Source: Syntrophomonadaceae bacterium (GTDB lineage Bacteria; Bacillota; Dethiobacteria; DTU022). From it: 8,264 nt of DNA. Position numbers and translations under genes: made by a program. The stretch covers positions 1 through 8,264 of the forward strand of contig PWFM01000088.1 in NCBI GenBank assembly GCA_003553895.1. The letters run 5' to 3'. Every line of letters begins with the position of its first letter. Position 1 is the first letter of the stretch. Positions 5,222 through 8,264 of this stretch are shown here, piece by piece. The notes under the pieces are model-generated. The model was given only the letters and a program-made list of their open reading frames with translations, did no database searches and was not told the origin of the DNA.

Positions 5222-6466
5222 ATGATTCGCGGCGCTGTAGCTCTGGTCGGATCCGGAGAATTGTCGGGAACCATGGTGGAAACCCATAAATGGCTTTTAG
5301 AAAGATTAAAACCGGAGGAGAAAGCTCTTTTCCTTGATACTCCGGCCGGTTTCCAGGAAAATGTTGATCTGCTTTCCCGCCGGGCGGTTGATTTCTTCGA
5401 AAAGCAGGTCCTGCACCCCATGGAGGTTGCTTCCTTTAAGGCGGCGGAGGCCGCCGCTGAAGAAAATGCCGAACGGACCTACCATCTTCTGGGAGAGGCG
5501 GGGTATGTGCTGCTTGGGCCCGGCAGCCCTACTTATGCCGTGCGCCAGTTGAAACAGACGCCCATTCCGGCCTTGCTGAGCGCTATGGTTACCAGGGGAG
5601 GCTGCCTGACAGTGGCCAGCGCCGCTGCTCTGACGGCCGGCACCCATACTCTGCCGGTTTATGAAATATATAAAGTGGGGGAGACCCTGCACTGGGTAGA
5701 GGGCTTAAATATCCTGGGTAACCTGGGACTGGATCTGGTAGTGATTCCCCACTGGAACAATGCTGAAGGGGGTAACCATGATACGCGCTTCTGCTATATG
5801 GGAGAAAAGCGTTTTCGCGCCCTTGAAGAACAGCTGCCTGCCGGGACCACGATCTTAGGTATCGACGAGCATACGGCCTGTGTCCTTGATTTTCATTCCC
5901 GCCTGGCATACATTACGGGAATTGGTCGGGTGACCGTCCGGCGCAGTGGTTCGGAACAGGTTTACAACAGGGGCGAGCAGATCGGGTTTGAACAGATCCT
6001 GCAAGGCTCAGGAGCAGTCGAAGAAAAGGGCGGATCGGAAACTGACTCCGGCTCATTTTTAGACCGTTCTTCAGGGCGGGATTCATCTTTTTGGGACCGC
6101 ATGCATGCCATAGAAGCTGCTTTTCACCGGGCCCTGGATCAAAAAGACCCGGCCGCCATGGTTACCCGGCTCCTGGAAGCAGACGGTATGCTGTGGCAGG
6201 CCCAGCTTGACCTGGAAAATCCTGAATTTATTTCACAGGGACGGGAGATTTTCCGGGAGATGATCGTCCTGGCCGGGACGGGCATCGATCAGGCTGCTGC
6301 TGAAATACCGCGCAAGTTTGAGACTCTGGTGGGTGGATTGGTGGAGCTCAGAGAGAAGCACCGGCAGGAAAAAAAATACTTTGAGGCTGATCAAATCCGC
6401 AGCCTTTTGCATAAAGCCGGGGTGGTGGTTGAAGATACCCGCGAAGGGCCCAGGTGGCGCAGTTGA
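5222..6466 (+). CDS. Fusion of peptidase S51/class I amidotransferase-like domain with CysRS C-terminal tail
   Basis: The protein has 414 residues; AAGGGTGA about six bases before the ATG supports the start. Residues 1-260 resemble the S51 fold (cyanophycinase, dipeptidase E): LVGSGE (8-13), LLGPGSPTYAV (97-107), a nucleophile-elbow region CLTVASAAAL with S133, PHWNNAEGG (176-184) and GIDEHTACVLD (213-223), close to the GIDExTA motif of cyanophycinases. A polar linker (262-290) follows. Residues 292-414 match the C-terminal part of cysteinyl-tRNA synthetase: a helical stretch like the DALR_2 domain (IEAAFHRALDQKDP), then the helix EKKYFEADQIRSLLHKAG and the tail VVVEDTREGPRWR, which parallels the CysRS ending (ADxIRDxLxxxGIxLEDTxxGTxWR). 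No HIGH or KMSKS motif of the synthetase core is present, so it should not charge tRNA. It is the third gene after glpK. The domain calls come from reading motifs; the role is unknown. Confidence 0.82.
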   Translation: MIRGAVALVGSGELSGTMVETHKWLLERLKPEEKALFLDTPAGFQENVDLLSRRAVDFFEKQVLHPMEVASFKAAEAAAEENAERTYHLLGEAGYVLLGPGSPTYAVRQLKQTPIPALLSAMVTRGGCLTVASAAALTAGTHTLPVYEIYKVGETLHWVEGLNILGNLGLDLVVIPHWNNAEGGNHDTRFCYMGEKRFRALEEQLPAGTTILGIDEHTACVLDFHSRLAYITGIGRVTVRRSGSEQVYNRGEQIGFEQILQGSGAVEEKGGSETDSGSFLDRSSGRDSSFWDRMHAIEAAFHRALDQKDPAAMVTRLLEADGMLWQAQLDLENPEFISQGREIFREMIVLAGTGIDQAAAEIPRKFETLVGGLVELREKHRQEKKYFEADQIRSLLHKAGVVVEDTREGPRWRS

Positions 6467-6538
6467 GTGATGACCTTGTGATAACCCATTTTTAATTTTT
6501 CCTAAGATTAACGGCTCACCCATACAAGGATCTTACCC

Positions 6539-6573
6539 TTGCCTTCACTATAAAAACGTGATATCTTTATTAT
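6539..6573 (+). promoter_or_regulatory. Candidate promoter of the permease operon
   Basis: Two overlapping possibilities exist: TTCACT (6544-6549) with TATTAT (6568-6573) at 18 bases, or TTGCCT (6539-6544) with TATCTT (6562-6567) at 17 bases. Neither is strong. Either would start transcription around 6574-6580, upstream of the NikR-like operator, so a bound repressor would act as a roadblock unless another promoter overlaps the operator. Confidence 0.35.
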
Positions 6574-6575
6574 AG

Positions 6576-6641
6576 TTCGTGTTACGGAGGCAATTTTTTT
6601 TGATCATCTGGTGTTACAAGTTGAAGGTTTGTTAACACGAA
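6576..6641. repeat. 9-bp inverted repeat flanking the operator region
   Basis: TTCGTGTTA (6576-6584) and TAACACGAA (6633-6641) are perfect inverted copies 48 bases apart. The right arm contains the right half of the NikR-like operator. The left arm carries an extra GTGTTAC (6579-6585), which is repeated directly at 6611-6617, 32 bases on. Confidence 0.55.
6611..6638. promoter_or_regulatory. NikR-like nickel-responsive operator
   Basis: GTGTTAC (6611-6617), 14 bases, TTAACAC (6632-6638). The NikR operator form described for deltaproteobacteria is GTGTTAC-N13/14-GTAACAC, so 13 of 14 defined positions and the spacer length agree. The inner hexamers GTGTTA-N16-TAACAC are perfect inverted copies with the same 16-base gap as the E. 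coli NikR site (GTATGA-N16-TCATAC). It lies 53 bases before the first permease ATG. NikR bound to nickel represses uptake genes. The site is recognised from memory of the consensus. Confidence 0.65.
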
Positions 6642-6691
6642 GCAAAGGCTGGATCCGCTATTAGAATACAAACGGAGTGTGTCGCTGGTTT

Positions 6692-7645
6692 ATGCTGAGA
6701 TACCTGACCAAAAGGCTTTTCACCCTTGTGCCCGTGCTGCTGGGGGTTACCTTCATCACTTTTATCCTGATGGATATTGCTCCGGGTGATCCGGCCGAGA
6801 TCATGCTTTCCCGCCGGGATATCGAGGTAACGCCAGAAAACCTGGAACGGGCCCGGGAAGCCCTGGGCCTGGGCGATCCCCTGCCGGTGCGTTACCTGGA
6901 CTGGCTGCAGGGAGCGGTGCGGGGCGATCTGGGTGTTTCTTTTACAACAGGAGAACCGGTCACACGGGAAATTATCAGCCGCCTGCCGGCAACGATTGAA
7001 TTGGCGGCAGGCGGGTTGGCGGTAATGTTTATCCTGGCCCTGCCCCTGGGTACGATGGCCGCCCTTTTAAGAGGTTCGCCGGGCGACCACCTGGGCCGTC
7101 TGGCCGCGCTTGCGGGCGCTTCAATCCCTTCGTTTTATCTCGGTTTGCTCCTGATTACTTACATTGCAGTGCCCAACGAAGGGATCCCGGTGATGGGCAG
7201 GGGTGGTGGCCTTATTAACCTGCTTTTGCCTTCGCTCACCCTGGGTTTTGGTCTGGCTGCCACTTACGCCCGCCTTCTCAGGGCCAATCTGCTGGAGGTT
7301 CTGCAGCTTGATTTTATACGTTCAGCCCGTTCACGCGGCCTTAAAGAAACGCTTATCATCAGCAACCATGCTCTGCGCAACGCCCTAATTCCGGTAGTAA
7401 CCCTGCTGGGGATCACCCTGGGTCATCTGCTCGGTGGTACTGTGGTTGTGGAAAGGATTTTTGCCTGGCCGGGTGTGGGCCGCCTGGCGATTGATGCCAT
7501 ATTCGACAGGAATTATCCAATTATCCAGGGTTATGTCCTGCTTATGGGGGTCGGTTTTGTCTTTATAAATCTTTTGATTGATCTATCTTATCGTTTCCTT
7601 GATCCCCGGGTAAGAATGGAAGAAGAGGGGGGGAGGGTATCTTGA
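6692..7645 (+). CDS. ABC transporter inner-membrane permease, NikB/DppB type (probable nickel importer)
   Basis: The protein has 317 residues. The start is ATG 6692, giving the typical MLRYLTKRLF opening; CGGAG ends 14 bases upstream, which is long, and an in-frame GTG at 6677 overlaps that site. The chain is an integral membrane subunit: first membrane helix about 9-28, then the PGDP motif (31-34) and the periplasmic-side segment LGLGDPLPVRYLDWL, PATIELA at 99-105, further helices, the EAA loop SARSRGL (211-217) to LRNALIP that contacts the ATPase, and the C-terminal LDPRVR. FAWPGVGR (257-264) and AIFDRNYPIIQ are closer to E. coli NikB (FAWPGVGR, AIFNRDYPVIQ) than to typical peptide permeases. 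A NikR-like operator upstream supports nickel as the substrate. No substrate-binding protein gene precedes it. Peptide transport remains possible. Confidence 0.88.
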   Translation: MLRYLTKRLFTLVPVLLGVTFITFILMDIAPGDPAEIMLSRRDIEVTPENLERAREALGLGDPLPVRYLDWLQGAVRGDLGVSFTTGEPVTREIISRLPATIELAAGGLAVMFILALPLGTMAALLRGSPGDHLGRLAALAGASIPSFYLGLLLITYIAVPNEGIPVMGRGGGLINLLLPSLTLGFGLAATYARLLRANLLEVLQLDFIRSARSRGLKETLIISNHALRNALIPVVTLLGITLGHLLGGTVVVERIFAWPGVGRLAIDAIFDRNYPIIQGYVLLMGVGFVFINLLIDLSYRFLDPRVRMEEEGGRVS

Positions 7646-8264
7646 CGGCAAGGTTCTTGCGCGATCCTATGTCTCTTGCCGGTCTGGCAGTTATAATCCT
7701 GATCTTTGCGGTGACAATGGGAGCTCCCCTCCTGTCACCGCATGACCCACTCCCCGTATCCCTGCCGGAGCGATTGCAGCCGGCCGGCGGCGATTATCCC
7801 CTGGGGACTGACCCTCTGGGCCGGTGCCTGCTTTCGAGGTTACTTTATGGCGGGAGGATGACCCTGCAGTATTCACTTTCAGTTCTTTTCATCATCCTTT
7901 CCATTGGTATTCCGGTGGGATTGCTGGCCGGGTACCGGGGCGGTATTGTTGACAGCCTTTTGATGAGGGTGGCCGATATAGTCCTGGCTTTCCCGAACCT
8001 GGTTCTGGCCCTGGTAGTGACAGGTATCCTGGGGCCCGGTTTGATTAATATTATGATCGCCCTGGCCCTGGTGTCGTGGGTCCAGTATGCCCGGGTAGTC
8101 AGAGGGATGGTGCTTTCTTTGAAGCAGAAAGAGTTTGTTTTGTCGGCCCGCTCTGTCGGAACTGCCCCGGCCGGAATAATCTGGCGCCATCTTTTGCCCA
8201 ACGTTCTGCCGCCGGTGGCGGTCATGGCCACCCTGAACCTTGGTACCCTGGTGCTGTCTATTTC
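7642..8264 (+). CDS. ABC transporter inner-membrane permease, NikC/DppC type, partial (3' end beyond window)
   Basis: A TTG start overlaps the previous stop codon (TTGA, 4 bp shared), with GGAGGG (7632-7637) four bases upstream, so translation is coupled to the first permease. The window holds 207 codons. Residues 11-31 form the first membrane helix; YPLGTDPLGR (52-61) is the family hallmark before the permease domain. WVQYARVVRGMVLSLKQKEFVLSAR (from about residue 146) is the EAA-loop region. The QKEFV and YARVVR wording parallels E. coli NikC (QREFV, YARMVR), although related peptide permeases share part of it. The sequence ends at LNLGTLVLSIS, just before the expected SFLGLG block. It would pair with the NikB-type subunit to form the membrane channel; ATPase genes are expected further downstream. 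Confidence 0.87.
   Translation, partial: MTARFLRDPMSLAGLAVIILIFAVTMGAPLLSPHDPLPVSLPERLQPAGGDYPLGTDPLGRCLLSRLLYGGRMTLQYSLSVLFIILSIGIPVGLLAGYRGGIVDSLLMRVADIVLAFPNLVLALVVTGILGPGLINIMIALALVSWVQYARVVRGMVLSLKQKEFVLSARSVGTAPAGIIWRHLLPNVLPPVAVMATLNLGTLVLSI

Noticed and set aside
6503..6535. TAAGAT/ATCTTA inverted pair as an operator
   Set aside because: Six bases in AT-rich DNA with a 21-base gap is weak and has no match to a known regulator.
6525..6541. CAAGG/CCTTG dyad after the fusion gene as a terminator
   Set aside because: The stem is only five pairs, and no T-run follows.
6594..6601. Eight-T run as a rho-independent terminator
   Set aside because: No GC-rich hairpin directly precedes it; the upstream bases form the purine-rich GGAGG instead.
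7845..8231. Leftward 128-codon open frame opposite the second permease
   Set aside because: The plus strand encodes an unambiguous permease here; the antisense product is basic and Thr/Arg-rich, as expected from reversed hydrophobic codons.

Overview
This window looks like chromosomal DNA from an anaerobic bacterium, most likely a clostridial-type Bacillota. Shine-Dalgarno sequences are strong and of AAGGAGG type. There are several TTG starts and tight gene spacing, GC content is moderate, and the gene content fits (LarE, Opp/Nik-type permeases, secreted and lipid-anchored proteins). The taxonomic guess is inference; no rRNA or other decisive marker is present.

Left part (1-2022): a truncated gene for a secreted protein with three cysteines runs leftward off the edge. 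It is divergent from larE, a PP-loop sulfur transferase of nickel-pincer cofactor synthesis. larE converges with, and overlaps by 4 bp, a small leftward gene for an extremely acidic lipoprotein. The lipoprotein gene is in turn divergent from the next block.

Middle part (2023-6466): four rightward genes. They encode a metallo-beta-lactamase-fold hydrolase with a likely C-terminal winged helix, glycerol kinase (glpK), a DUF192 lipoprotein, and an unusual two-part protein. The last one joins a peptidase S51/class I amidotransferase-like domain to what reads as the C-terminal tRNA-binding tail of cysteinyl-tRNA synthetase, without that enzyme's catalytic core. glpK has no ATG/GTG/TTG at the expected place. 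An ATC codon sits where the start should be, at proper distance from a good ribosome binding site.

Right part (6467-8264): a 225-bp regulatory region followed by two translationally coupled ABC permease genes of the NikB/DppB and NikC/DppC families; the second runs off the window. The intergenic region carries GTGTTAC-N14-TTAACAC, a 13-of-14 match to the nickel-repressor (NikR) operator form known from deltaproteobacteria. Together with NikB/NikC-like residues, this points to a nickel-regulated nickel importer. larE in the same window needs nickel for its end product, so nickel acquisition and nickel-cofactor synthesis may lie close together here.

No tRNA, rRNA, CRISPR array, insertion sequence or convincing rho-independent terminator was seen.
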